Source: Amphritea balenae
GTDB taxonomy: Bacteria > Pseudomonadota > Gammaproteobacteria > Pseudomonadales > Balneatricaceae
DNA: 64,000 bases
Direction: 5' to 3'
NCBI RefSeq assembly: GCF_003858655.1
Contig: NZ_RQXV01000003.1
Span: 348,333 to 412,332, forward strand
The translations under genes were made by a program, and so were the position numbers. Numbering within the stretch: position 1 is the first letter of the stretch; each line of letters begins with the position of its first letter. This document shows, one piece after another, positions 43,923 to 51,330 of this stretch. The notes beneath the pieces are model-generated. The model was not told the DNA's origin. It saw only the letters and a list, made by a program, of their open reading frames with translations, and ran no database searches.

Positions 43923-46580
43923 TTACACAGTCCAAGGGGCTGGTTTTTCCGGATTAATGCCAAACTTCTGCATCGCTTTGGCTACAACAGTACGCTCAAT
44001 CTTGCCGTCTTCTGCCAGAGCAGTCAGGGCAGCAACAGTGACGTAGTAACGGTTAACTTCAAAGAATTCACGCAGCTTAGTACGGGTATCTGAACGGCCG
44101 TAGCCGTCGGTACCCAGCACTTTATAAGTACGTGGAATGTATTCACGCAACTGATCAGCGAACATACGCATGTAGTCAGTCGATGCGATAACCGGGCCTT
44201 CACGATCTTTCAGACATTCGTCCAGGTAAGAGGTACGCGCCTCTTCTTCTGGGTGCAGCATGTTCCAGCGTGCAACCGACTGAGCATCACGACGAACTTC
44301 GTTGATAGAAGTCGTACTCCATACATCGGACTCGATACCGTACTCGTCACGCAGAATATCAGCAGCGGCTGTTACTTCACGCAGAATCGCACCACAACCC
44401 ATCAGCTGTACTTTATGCTCTGCATCTTTGCCTTCCTGCAGCAGGTACATACCTTTGATGATGCCATCTTCAGAACCCACCGGCATCGCTGGATGAGCGT
44501 AGTTCTCAGTCGTGGTCGTGATGTAGTAGAACTTGTTCTCTTTGTCCTGGAACATGCGCTTCAGGCCATCCTGAACAATCACCGCCATTTCGTAACCGAA
44601 AGTCGGATCGTAAGAGACACAGTTAGGGATCATCTGCGCCATCAGGTGCGAATGACCATCCTGATGCTGCAGACCTTCTCCGTTCAGCGTAGTACGGCCT
44701 GAGGTTGCACCTACTAAGAAACCACGTGCCTGCATATCACCTGCCGCCCATGCCAGGTCCATAATGCGCTGGAAACCAAACATAGAGTAGTAGATGTAGA
44801 ATGGCACCATGGTGCAGTTGTTGTTGCTGTATGAGGTGGCACATGCCATCCATGCAGACATCGCACCCGCTTCGTTGATACCTTCTTCCAGAATCTGACC
44901 GGTCTTAGATTCTTTGTAGAACATGATCTGGTCAGAGTCATGCGGTACATAACGCTGGCCTGCTGAAGTATAGATACCCAACTGACGGAACATACCTTCC
45001 ATACCGAAGGTACGGGCTTCGTCCGGTACGATAGGTACCACGCGCTCGCCCATATTCTTATCTTTAACCAGCGTACTCAGTACCCGGTTCAGTACCATCT
45101 GGTTCGACATTTCACGCTTGCCGCTTTCTTTCAGCTGCGCTGCAAATGTTTCCAGTGGTGGAATTTCAAGGGCATCGAAGTCAGCACGACGGGTAGGATA
45201 AACACCGCCCAGCTTGTTACGACGATCCATCATGTACTTCATCTCAGGAGAATCAGGTGATGGACGGTAGTAAGGCACTTCTTTCAGCTGATCATCGCTC
45301 AGTGGAATGTTGTGGTGATCACGGAAATCTTTAAGATCATCCATCGCCACTTTTTTCATTGAGTGCGTATCGTTCTTAGCCTGGCCCGACTTACCGGTGC
45401 CGTAACCTTTAACGGTTTGCGCCAGAATAACAGTAGGCTGACCTTTGTGATTCATTGCAGACTGGTACGCTGCAAAAACTTTATAAGGATCATGGCCGCC
45501 GCGGTTCAGGTTCATGATGTCGTCGTCGGACAGATCTTTAACCATCTCCAGCAGTTCAGGGTACTTACCGAAGAAATGCTCACGGGTGTATGCACCACCG
45601 TTCGCTTTGTAGTTCTGCAGCTCGCCGTCACAGACTTCGTCCATACGCTTTTGCAGCAGACCTTTTTCATCGTTTTCAAACAGTGGATCCCAGTGACGAC
45701 CCCACAGACACTTAACTACGTTCCAGCCAGCGCCACGGAATACACCTTCCAGTTCCTGAACGATCTTACCGTTACCCCGTACCGGCCCATCCAGACGCTG
45801 CAGGTTACAGTTAACCACGAACACCAGGTTTTCCAGGTTTTCACGGCCTGCCAGTGCGATCGCACCCAGTGATTCCGGCTCATCACACTCACCGTCACCC
45901 AGGAACGCCCATACTTTACGGTCACCACGGTCGATCAGGGAACGGGCAGACAGGTAACGCATAACGTGTGCCTGGTAGATCGCCTGAATCGGGCCCAGAC
46001 CCATAGATACGGTCGGGAACTGCCAGAAATCTGGCATCAACCAAGGGTGTGGATAAGAGGAAAGGCCAACACCGTCTACTTCACGGCGATAGTTATCCAT
46101 CTGTACTTCGGTCAGACGGCCTTCAAGATATGCACGGGAGTAGATACCCGGTGCGATATGACCCTGGAAGAAAACCAGGTCACCTTCCTGCTCACCTTCG
46201 GAGCCACGGAAGAAATAGTTAAAACCGATATCGTACAGAGTTGCCGAAGATGAGAAGCTGGAGATGTGACCACCCAGACCGTCATCATTATCATTGGCAC
46301 GCATTACCATCGCCATCGCGTTCCAGCGAATGAAAGAACGGATACGACGCTCCATAAACAGATCACCCGGCATGCGGATCTCGTCTTTTGGTGCGATGGT
46401 GTTACAGTAAGGAGTATTCAGTGAACTGGTCGTCTTTACGCCCAGGTCAGACGCTTTTTCACCCAGCTTCTGCAGAATGTAGTGCGCGCGATCGCTGCCT
46501 TCATTTTTAGCAACGGACTCCAGCGCGTCCATCCATTCCGTTGTTTCGATTGGATCAATATCATCGATAATATCTTGCAC
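43923..46580 (-). CDS. aceE: Pyruvate dehydrogenase E1 component (homodimeric type)
   Basis: Thiamine-diphosphate enzyme that decarboxylates pyruvate and acetylates the E2 lipoyl groups. The family N terminus DIDPIETTEWMDALESV, SSYPHPWLMPDFWQFPTVSM, and the ThDP motif region GDGECDEPESLGAIALAGRE through VVNCNLQRLDGPV are clear. Start set at a GTG (46580) with GGAGAAAGG just upstream, giving 885 aa, close to the E. coli length of 887. A TTG fifteen codons earlier is less likely. It heads aceE-aceF and lies 345 bases downstream of pdhR. Confidence 0.96.
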   Translation of the reverse strand: MQDIIDDIDPIETTEWMDALESVAKNEGSDRAHYILQKLGEKASDLGVKTTSSLNTPYCNTIAPKDEIRMPGDLFMERRIRSFIRWNAMAMVMRANDNDDGLGGHISSFSSSATLYDIGFNYFFRGSEGEQEGDLVFFQGHIAPGIYSRAYLEGRLTEVQMDNYRREVDGVGLSSYPHPWLMPDFWQFPTVSMGLGPIQAIYQAHVMRYLSARSLIDRGDRKVWAFLGDGECDEPESLGAIALAGRENLENLVFVVNCNLQRLDGPVRGNGKIVQELEGVFRGAGWNVVKCLWGRHWDPLFENDEKGLLQKRMDEVCDGELQNYKANGGAYTREHFFGKYPELLEMVKDLSDDDIMNLNRGGHDPYKVFAAYQSAMNHKGQPTVILAQTVKGYGTGKSGQAKNDTHSMKKVAMDDLKDFRDHHNIPLSDDQLKEVPYYRPSPDSPEMKYMMDRRNKLGGVYPTRRADFDALEIPPLETFAAQLKESGKREMSNQMVLNRVLSTLVKDKNMGERVVPIVPDEARTFGMEGMFRQLGIYTSAGQRYVPHDSDQIMFYKESKTGQILEEGINEAGAMSAWMACATSYSNNNCTMVPFYIYYSMFGFQRIMDLAWAAGDMQARGFLVGATSGRTTLNGEGLQHQDGHSHLMAQMIPNCVSYDPTFGYEMAVIVQDGLKRMFQDKENKFYYITTTTENYAHPAMPVGSEDGIIKGMYLLQEGKDAEHKVQLMGCGAILREVTAAADILRDEYGIESDVWSTTSINEVRRDAQSVARWNMLHPEEEARTSYLDECLKDREGPVIASTDYMRMFADQLREYIPRTYKVLGTDGYGRSDTRTKLREFFEVNRYYVTVAALTALAEDGKIERTVVAKAMQKFGINPEKPAPWTV

Positions 46581-46925
46581 TTTGCCTTTCTCCACTATTC
46601 TTGCACTCAAAACCAGGTCTCCCAATCAACCCGGCTGCGAAGGTAAACTCTGTAAGAATAGAAGTTTTTAGACGTGACAAGACAACAAAACAACCATAAA
46701 GCTGAATTTAATCAATTATTCAGAATATTTAGCACTTTGCCTCACGCCCAAACCTTCTATTTGAGGCCTTAAAGAGCTTAGAAACAGGATCCATGCTGCA
46801 CCGCAACAAGCCTGCCATTTTTTGTTCTAGTTATTAATTCTGTAGTAATACTACAAAAAAACCGTTTTAAAGTCCACACTGACTACAAAATAATCAGCCT
46901 GTGTAGTTTTTATACGGGAGAAATA
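46581..46925. promoter_or_regulatory. aceE leader with inverted repeat TGTAGTA-A-TACTACA
   Basis: Gap between pdhR and aceE. At 46841-46855 there is a perfect seven-base inverted repeat around one central base, and at about 46883-46917 a looser CTACA...TGTAG pair. These could be an operator or a small terminator for pdhR, but the long AAAAAA run next to the first suggests either. No PdhR-type TTGGTNNNACCAA site is seen here, so direct PdhR control of aceE is not evident from this gap. Confidence 0.4.
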
Positions 46926-47690
46926 TTACAGAGGTGTGACGTCAGCACGGCGCAGTGCCCGCTTAAGGCGAGTGTTCTCTTTACCTTGCTCTAACAGGGC
47001 ATCTTCAACATAGGCAAGGTGATCATGGGCTGCTTTTCGGGCGCGCTCAGGGTCACCATCCAGAATCGCTTCCATCAAAACCGAGTGTTGTTCATGAATC
47101 TTGCCTCGAATATCTGATTTTGGGTAAATATCCTGGAGGTTTTCCCAGATGTGCTGACGCAGCAGACTGAACAGTGCGCGCATCATATGCAGCAGCACCA
47201 TGTTATGGGTGGATTCTGCTATTGCCAGGTGGAAATCCACATCGGCATACACCTCTTTATCAAAGGCTTTATTGTCGTGATGCTCCTGCAACAGCTTATA
47301 ACAGGCTTTAATATTCTCTTTATCAGCTGGGGTACTACGCAGTGCGGCATAGTAGGCAGACACTCCTTCCAGAGCATGACGGAACTCAAGCAGATCGTAT
47401 TGCGCTTCAGGATGGGTTTTGAACAGTTCTAAGAGCGGATCAGAAAATGCATCACCTAAGCCTTCAGAGACAAAAGTCCCGCCCCCCTGCCGACTCACCA
47501 GAATGCCTTTAGCTGCCAGCTTTTGTACCGCCTCCCTTAAAGAGGGGCGCGACACTTCAAACTGTTTTGCCAATTCACGTTCTGGCGGCAACCGCTGGCC
47601 CGGCTTAAGTGTACCTTCCAGTACCATCTCTTCCAGCTGACCCATAATTACGTCAGAAATTTTCGGTTGCTTAACCCGCTGATACGCCAT
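46926..47690 (-). CDS. pdhR: Pyruvate-responsive GntR/FadR-family repressor PdhR
   Basis: Transcription factor (254 aa) with an N-terminal winged helix (PKISDVIMGQLEEMVLEGTL, LPPERELAKQFEVSRPSLRE, SRQGGGTFV) and a C-terminal FCD ligand domain (YDLLEFRHALEGVSAYYAAL; helices with the metal/ligand-site histidines in DVDFHLAIAESTHN). Its opening MAY-x-RVKQPKISDV and much of the first 100 residues follow E. coli PdhR closely. In that organism pyruvate releases it from DNA. It is read toward aceE-aceF as in pdhR-aceEF operons, and is divergent from the lactate operon, whose promoter region holds two PdhR-type sites. Confidence 0.93.
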   Translation of the reverse strand: MAYQRVKQPKISDVIMGQLEEMVLEGTLKPGQRLPPERELAKQFEVSRPSLREAVQKLAAKGILVSRQGGGTFVSEGLGDAFSDPLLELFKTHPEAQYDLLEFRHALEGVSAYYAALRSTPADKENIKACYKLLQEHHDNKAFDKEVYADVDFHLAIAESTHNMVLLHMMRALFSLLRQHIWENLQDIYPKSDIRGKIHEQHSVLMEAILDGDPERARKAAHDHLAYVEDALLEQGKENTRLKRALRRADVTPL

Positions 47691-47799
47691 CTTTATCTCT
47701 CCACCACGTCATCCGATCCAGGACAGGTGTGCTCTCTATCTATAGCCATATTTTAAGGCTGCACTATATAGAAGATCACCTTTTGGTATCAAATGAAAA

Positions 47800-47812
47800 T
47801 TGGTCTTACCAA
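47800..47812. promoter_or_regulatory. PdhR-type operator, pdhR side
   Basis: TTGGTCTTACCAA matches the TTGGTNNNACCAA core of PdhR/LldR sites. It stands about 110 bases upstream of the pdhR start, suggesting autoregulation. A possible half site TTGGTATC lies at about 47783. Confidence 0.75.
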
Positions 47813-47908
47813 ACTCACCTTTCGTTCTAACAGCCCATTTATCGTTGTTTTTTATGGAAAATAACGTATTTTCAGAAAAAGAGTCTAGATTTATAACTTA
47901 AAAAACCA

Positions 47909-47937
47909 TTGACAAGCTACGCGTTTAACTTTTAAGG
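47909..47937 (+). promoter_or_regulatory. Candidate promoter of the lactate TRAP operon
   Basis: TTGACA at 47909-47914 with an imperfect -10 region (TTTAAG or TTAAGG) sixteen to seventeen bases on. The operator at 47958 would then lie just downstream of the transcription start, in a blocking position. The -10 match is poor. Confidence 0.4.
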
Positions 47938-47957
47938 TAGCGACTGATTGCATGGTA

Positions 47958-47974
47958 AATTGGTATGACCAATT
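47958..47974. promoter_or_regulatory. PdhR-type operator, TRAP operon side
   Basis: AATTGGTATGACCAATT, an essentially perfect palindromic PdhR/LldR box, about 90 bases before the dctP start codon. Confidence 0.85.
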
Positions 47975-48065
47975 ATTCAAGAACATTTTTAAAAAGGCTT
48001 CCGAATGGCCTGTTCTGAATCCGGCAATGCCGAACAAAAACAACAAAACATCATGAGGACACATC

Positions 48066-49136
48066 ATGAATAAAATCGCCAAGTCTCTTGTTTCCGCAGC
48101 AGTAATAACAACTGCAATGACAGCAACTACTGCTACTGTACAAGCTGCTGACCGAGTATTACTTAAAACCCCAATCGCATTTGGATCACACCTGCCAGCA
48201 CTGGGCACACCTATTAAGTGGGTCTCTGAACAGCTGCCTGTCATGAGTGATAACACTTTAAAGATGAAGATCTACGAGCCGGGTAAGCTGGTTGGCGCAA
48301 AAGAGATTCTGGACGCGGTATCTTCAGGTAAAGTGAACTCTGGTTATGCTACAGCCGGTTACTGGCAGGGTAAAATGCCTGCAGCTGCTCTGTTCTCAGC
48401 AGTACCATTTGGTCCGGAAGCGGGCGAGTATATGGCCTGGTTGTACTACGGTAACGGCATGAGCCTGTACCAGGAGATGTATGACACCAACGGCTATAAC
48501 GTAAAAGTTATCCCTTGTGCCATTATCTCCCCTGAAACCTCAGGCTGGTTCAACAAAGAAATTAACACGCCTGAAGACCTGAAAGGTCTGAACATGCGCT
48601 TCTTCGGTCTGGGCGCTTCAGTCATGGAGAAGATGGGCGTTTCTACTTCACAGCTGCCTGGCGGTGAAATCTTTGGAGCACTTGAGAAAGGCGCTATCGA
48701 CGCGAGTGAGTTCTCTCAGCCTGCTATTGATAAGCTTTTGGGTTTCCACAAGATCATGAAGTACAACTACTTCCCTGGCTGGCATCAGCAGGCAACCGTA
48801 TTTGAACTGCTGGTCAACAAAGATGCCTGGGGCAAGATGTCCGGCGGACAGCAAGCTATTGTTGAGAACACCTGTAAAGCATCCATGACCAATGCGATTG
48901 CAGAGGGCGAATCCATGCAGTTCGAAGAGATGGCCAAAGCGCAGGAAAATGGTGTAGAGATCCGCTACTGGAACGACACTATGCTGAACGCATTTGAAGA
49001 GAAGTGGCTGGAAGTGGTTGAAGAGAAAACCGCCGCTGATCCATTCTTCAATAAAGTATGGTCTGACCTGAGCACTTTCCGTAAGGGTTATGATCTGTGG
49101 GAAGCTAACGCATTCCTACCTCGTACAACTAAGTAA
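48066..49136 (+). CDS. TRAP transporter solute-binding protein (DctP family), probable lactate/2-hydroxyacid uptake
   Basis: Periplasmic binding protein (356 aa) with a signal peptide (residues 1-27, ending TVQAAD). Family pattern: GKLVGAKEILDAVSSGKVNSG, PFGPEAGEYMAWLYYG, SGWFNKEINTPEDLKGLNMR and FFGLGASVMEKMG with the conserved arginine that binds carboxylates, then QLPGGEIFGALEKGAIDASE. The dct-type membrane genes follow. The ligand is inferred as lactate or a similar 2-hydroxy acid from the PdhR operator and the downstream D-lactate dehydrogenase. Confidence 0.9.
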   Translation: MNKIAKSLVSAAVITTAMTATTATVQAADRVLLKTPIAFGSHLPALGTPIKWVSEQLPVMSDNTLKMKIYEPGKLVGAKEILDAVSSGKVNSGYATAGYWQGKMPAAALFSAVPFGPEAGEYMAWLYYGNGMSLYQEMYDTNGYNVKVIPCAIISPETSGWFNKEINTPEDLKGLNMRFFGLGASVMEKMGVSTSQLPGGEIFGALEKGAIDASEFSQPAIDKLLGFHKIMKYNYFPGWHQQATVFELLVNKDAWGKMSGGQQAIVENTCKASMTNAIAEGESMQFEEMAKAQENGVEIRYWNDTMLNAFEEKWLEVVEEKTAADPFFNKVWSDLSTFRKGYDLWEANAFLPRTTK

Positions 49137-49148
49137 GACTCACCATTT

Positions 49149-49179
49149 AAAGCCGGGGAGCGCTGTTCCCCGGCTTTTA
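49149..49179 (+). terminator. Hairpin between dctP and dctQ
   Basis: AAAGCCGGGGA pairs with TCCCCGGCTTT, followed by TAT only. The stem is strong but the T run is short. Such hairpins in binding-protein operons often lower expression of the membrane genes or stabilise the upstream message. Confidence 0.7.
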
Positions 49180-49294
49180 TCAGATTCCCAGTTACAACAG
49201 TCAAGATTTCTGCAAAGCGTACTGTCTGGTTCGTTTTTCAGAATTTTTGTAACTACGCTATATAAAATAATAATTGGTTTAAAGGTGCATCACG

Positions 49295-49822
49295 GTGAAT
49301 GAGCAAAGCAGCCTGCCTCCAGTTCCCCTGGCGGATAGTATCGACAGAGCAATTCAAAGAATAGGACTCAGCATCGCCTGGGCGTATGTCCTGCTGGTCC
49401 TGGTAATTATGACTCAGGTTATTCTGCGAAAAGGATTCTCCAGCGGCTTAATCGTTCTGGAAGAACTACAGTGGCATTTGTATGCCGTGGGGGTGATGTT
49501 TGGCCTTTCTTATGCTCAAACCACTAACTCACATATCCGCGTTGACCTGTTCTATTCATCATTCAGAGCCAGAACAAAACACATCATCGAAATTCTAGGT
49601 ATTCTGATACTGGTACTGCCTTTTGTCAGCGTTATTTTTATCCACAGCCTCGATTTTGTACACGACTCATGGCGAATCAATGAGCACTCGGAATCACCTT
49701 CCGGCCTGCCCTGGCGCTGGCTGATCAAAACCGTCATTCCTCTCAGTATGCTGATGTTAGGTCTTGCCGTTTTATCCCGTCTGTATCGTGACACTGTTCT
49801 GCTGTTTAAAGGTAATGCGTAA
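49295..49822 (+). CDS. TRAP transporter small membrane subunit (DctQ family)
   Basis: Four-span membrane protein (175 aa). YVLLVLVIMTQVILRKGF, VLEELQWHLYAVGVMFGLSY and HIRVDLFYSSFRARTKHIIE are typical of DctQ. A GTG start at 49295 lies after GGTGCATCACG, with no better ATG in frame. It ends one base into the next gene's ATG (TAATG), so dctQ and dctM are coupled. It partners the large subunit that follows. Confidence 0.9.
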   Translation: MNEQSSLPPVPLADSIDRAIQRIGLSIAWAYVLLVLVIMTQVILRKGFSSGLIVLEELQWHLYAVGVMFGLSYAQTTNSHIRVDLFYSSFRARTKHIIEILGILILVLPFVSVIFIHSLDFVHDSWRINEHSESPSGLPWRWLIKTVIPLSMLMLGLAVLSRLYRDTVLLFKGNA

Positions 49823-51207
49823 TGGAAGCTAATGAAATTCTCGTTATCGCGATGTTCCTATCGTTCATCGCGCTGCTCTTTACCGGTATCCCTGTAGCCT
49901 GGGTTCTGGGCGGTATTGGTGTATTGTTTGCCGGTATCGGCTATCTGGCAGATATCTATTTGGATACCTTTACCGGTCTGGATTTTCTGACGCTGGGTTT
50001 GGTGGTTAATCGTCTGTATAAGATCATGGACAACTGGATTCTGGTCGCCCTGCCCATGTTTATCTTTATGGGCATTATGTTAGATAAGTCCGGCGTTGCT
50101 GAACGCCTGATGAAGTCGATGCAGGAGCTGTTCGGTAACGTACGTGGCGGTCTGGCCATCACGGTAACCGCTATCGGTATCATACTGGCAGCCTCTACCG
50201 GCATCATTGGCGCGTCCGTTGTACTGCTGGCAGTCATGTCGCTGCCTTCGATGACTAAGCAAGGCTATTCAATGCCGCTGGCTCTGGGCACCATCGCCAG
50301 TGCCGGTACCCTGGGTATCCTGATTCCACCGAGTATCATGCTGGTCATCATGGCCGATCAGCTAGGCCTGTCAGTAGGTGACCTGTTTATGGGCGCTGTT
50401 TTCCCAGGCCTTATGCTGGGTGCCATGTATATTATCTACATTCTGGTTACCGGCTGGCTTAAGCCTGAATCAGCACCAATTCCATCTGATGCTAAACCGG
50501 TTACCCTCGCGACATTAATGAATGTGCTGAAAGCAGTAACCCCGACCCTGGCGCTGATCTTCGTGGTGCTTGGATCTATATTTACCGGTGTTGCCACACC
50601 GACAGAAGCATCGGGCGTGGGTGCCTTTGGTGCAACCCTGCTGGCTGCCTATAACCGCAAATTTAATTTCAAGGTAATGAAAGAGGTTGTTGCGGGCACA
50701 TACAATACTACCGCTTATATCTTCGCGATCTTTATCGGTGCAACTTGTTTTGCTCTGGTACTGCGGGAACTGGGCGGTGATGAACTGATTGAGTCTTTCC
50801 TGACCGGTCTGCCATTTGGCCCGTACGGTATCATCTTCTTTATCCTGGGTGTGATCTTCCTGCTGGGTTTCTTCCTGGACTGGATCGAAATCACGCTGAT
50901 TATTCTGCCCTTATTAGCACCGGTAATATCGGCACTGGGACTGGATATCAATGGCTACGGTGTTGTGGATAACCCTGAATTAGTATGGTTCGTGATGTTG
51001 GTAGCGATGGCATTGCAGACATCCTTCCTCACCCCCCCCGTCGGGTTTGCACTCTTCTATCTCAAAGGGGTCTGCCCGCCAAACGTAAAACTGAGTGACA
51101 TCTACAAGGGGGTTATGCCGTTTATCATGCTTCAGCTAATTGCGCTGCTGGTGCTGGTATTCTGGCCACAGCTGATACTCTGGTTACCTGCTGCAGCATA
51201 CGGTTAA
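49822..51207 (+). CDS. TRAP transporter large membrane subunit (DctM family)
   Basis: Large transport subunit (461 aa, about twelve spans). Features: FTGIPVAWVLGGIGVLFAGI, NWILVALPMFIFMGIMLDKS, AASTGIIGASVVLLAVMSLP, GTLGILIPPSIMLVIMADQL, GVATPTEASGVGAFGATLLA and TSFLTPPVGFALFYLKGV, all family landmarks. It moves the solute using the sodium or proton gradient. Overlaps dctQ by one base and is followed by a hairpin and the D-lactate dehydrogenase gene. Confidence 0.94.
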   Translation: MEANEILVIAMFLSFIALLFTGIPVAWVLGGIGVLFAGIGYLADIYLDTFTGLDFLTLGLVVNRLYKIMDNWILVALPMFIFMGIMLDKSGVAERLMKSMQELFGNVRGGLAITVTAIGIILAASTGIIGASVVLLAVMSLPSMTKQGYSMPLALGTIASAGTLGILIPPSIMLVIMADQLGLSVGDLFMGAVFPGLMLGAMYIIYILVTGWLKPESAPIPSDAKPVTLATLMNVLKAVTPTLALIFVVLGSIFTGVATPTEASGVGAFGATLLAAYNRKFNFKVMKEVVAGTYNTTAYIFAIFIGATCFALVLRELGGDELIESFLTGLPFGPYGIIFFILGVIFLLGFFLDWIEITLIILPLLAPVISALGLDINGYGVVDNPELVWFVMLVAMALQTSFLTPPVGFALFYLKGVCPPNVKLSDIYKGVMPFIMLQLIALLVLVFWPQLILWLPAAAYG

Positions 51208-51217
51208 CAATTAAGTA

Positions 51218-51249
51218 CGAGGAAGGGGTATTGCGCCCCTTCCTTCTCT
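51218..51249 (+). terminator. Hairpin after the TRAP genes
   Basis: GGAAGGGG pairs with CCCCTTCC around a short loop, followed by TTCTCTTCCTT. It may be a partial terminator that lowers read-through into the dehydrogenase gene. Confidence 0.6.
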
Positions 51250-51330
51250 TCCTTATTTCATACCCGGCCCCAGCGGCCAGATTTATACCGGGCAGCGCCT
51301 GTGCATTTGGCTGCCCGAGGCGAGGCTCTT

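Noticed and set aside
42844..44046. Long plus-strand open frames opposite aceF
   Set aside because: They mirror the Ala/Pro-rich linkers of aceF on the other strand; the low-complexity SSTS/AGAA text is typical of antisense frames.
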